22,468 nt of DNA from Polysphondylium violaceum (taxonomy: Eukaryota; Evosea; Eumycetozoa; Dictyosteliales; Dictyosteliaceae): positions 1 to 22,468 of the forward strand of contig AJWJ01000399.1 of assembly GCA_000277445.1 (NCBI GenBank). Reading direction: 5' to 3'. Below the pieces are notes generated by a model. That model was not told the DNA's origin, searched no databases, and saw nothing but the letters and a program-made list of their open reading frames with translations. This document shows, piece after piece, positions 21,306 through 22,468 of this stretch. Each line of letters starts with the position of its first letter. Position 1 is the first letter of the stretch. A program made the position numbers and the translations under genes.

Positions 21306-22362
21306 TTATTTATCAGATATATAGGAGTTGTATACCATGGTAATAAATTTATCATCCTCAACCAACTCTCTTAAACTGTCTTGTAATTGTTTTTTAGTTA
21401 AAATTTCGCCATTGCCATTTGCATTTTCAACGTCATCATTCTTTGGTATCACAGAGTTCATCAACACCGAGAGTAATGGTACAGTATTGTTTGTAATTGC
21501 TTGTTGATGTTCTTCTTGTTCTTGATTAATTTTATTTGGAGTTAATTGTTGTGGTTGTTGATGATGATGGTGATGATGGTGATGATGTGAGGGCGATGGT
21601 GAGGGAGATTGATGATGAACAGGTAGTGGTGATGAGGGAGACAAGGGTGTTGTTGGAATATTGCCGTGATTAGATTCCAACGAAACAGGAGTCTGTGGTT
21701 GATTCATATAGTTGTTTGGCATTGGCCATCCGGCAACACCGTGGGGTGGTGGTTGGTTCATGGCTTGAGGTTGCATCATATACATGTGAGGCCAATTTGG
21801 ATTGGGTGTGTTCATGAATCCAGGAGGTGGTATACCCGGCATGAGCATCTGTTGTTGTGGCTGTTGTTGTTGTTGCTGTTGAGGGGGTGGTGGAATGGGT
21901 GGATTCTTTTGCGACTCTTTCAAGAGGTTGAATATCTTTTCTTGATCTGCATTCTCGTAAAACCAAATACCATTGATTTCCTCAGAGTTTTTATACAATA
22001 AATAGGGTCCAGAACATTTAATAATCATCTTTTCTGTAATATCCTCCATAAGATTCTTTGTGCTTAATCTATTTAAAACTATTAATTTACAATATGGTTC
22101 CACTGTTCTATTTACAACAAATAATGCTCCTTCAATATCTTTTCTCGACTATTATGGATTGTTTGTATTAATACTTGGTTGTACATCTACCCTAACTAAC
22201 TATACCTAAATGATAATATACCCATTGTTTCGTTGTTTCTTCAAATTTGTATGCAGTGGTATGGGTTGAAGTACCCAAGATACTGTATATTTTATTATCT
22301 AATCTTTGCAATGCAGACAGCTTTTGTTGCTGTGACTGTGATTGTGTGCTATCTCTGTTCAT
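21306..22362 (-). CDS. dcp1: mRNA-decapping activator DCP1 (2 exons)
   Basis: Minus-strand exons 22362-22222 and 22148-21306 join to 327 codons plus stop, with a 73-base intron (GTATAT donor, AATAG acceptor). Residues ~13-128 form the EVH1-type domain of DCP1: KQWSRKDIEGALFVVNR (the human protein has W.KTDVEGTLFVYTR), LNRLS (72-76), GPYLLYKN (94-101) and INGIWFY (105-111). DCP1 binds DCP2 and stimulates removal of the mRNA cap in cytoplasmic P-bodies. The middle is Pro-, Gln- and His-rich with no fold. The last 33 residues (295-327), ILTKKQLQDSLRELVEDDKF and what follows, match the trimerization helix of animal DCP1. A hydrophobic patch, VPLLSVLMNSVIP, lies shortly before it and may be a partner-binding motif (inference). 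The start codon is the first ATG of the assembled frame. Confidence 0.93.
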
Positions 22363-22468
22363 TTAATATTAAGTATATAAAGTGATATAGTGGAAATGAA
22401 AAAATATGATCATCAAAAAATAAAAATTAACAAAAAAAAAAAAAAAAGCAAAAATACAAATTAATTTT

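Overview
The window looks like nuclear DNA of a social amoeba (dictyostelid, Amoebozoa). The intergenic DNA is very A+T-rich with long A/T homopolymers. The exons are richer in G+C. Introns are short (mostly 58-80 bases) with GTAAGT/GTATGT donors, and one carries a TACTAAC branch site. The proteins carry Asn, Gln, His, Ser and Thr runs. Which dictyostelid it is cannot be decided by reading; the fairly G+C-rich exons argue weakly against a very A+T-rich species such as D. discoideum.

Layout, left to right: an ependymin-related secreted protein (+, 583-1454, four exons); a large orphan multi-pass membrane protein (-, 1715-3932); a 2.1 kb gene-free divergent region (3933-6036); mitochondrial AUH-type enoyl-CoA/methylglutaconyl-CoA hydratase (+, 6037-7050); an Mdm31/Mdm32-family mitochondrial inner-membrane protein (-, 7085-9376) whose stop lies 34 bases from the AUH stop; a 1.45 kb region (9377-10830) holding a G+C-rich island with a doubtful ORF and strong hairpins; an orphan 7-8 TM protein (+, 10831-11643); WDR5 (-, 11925-13125); C1D/Rrp47 exosome cofactor (+, 14165-15009); an intergenic stretch with a tRNA-sized folded island (15215-15285); a zf-4CXXC_R1 (CDCA7/R1-like) zinc-finger protein (+, 15986-18212) whose last intron sits immediately before the stop codon; a small, possibly N-myristoylated orphan (+, 18537-18767); gephyrin, the fused molybdenum-cofactor enzyme (+, 19208-21208); and the decapping activator DCP1 (-, 21306-22362).

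The genes do not form an operon or pathway. It is ordinary euchromatin with alternating strands. Several products act in RNA or chromatin metabolism (WDR5, C1D, DCP1, the R1 zinc finger) and two act in mitochondria (AUH, Mdm31-like), but I see no evidence that this clustering is functional. All multi-exon models were assembled by hand from splice signals and frame, and their total lengths are multiples of three. I found no tRNA, rRNA, transposon, retroelement or CRISPR array. The least explained parts are the two G+C-rich structured islands near 9.9-10.1 kb and 15.2 kb.
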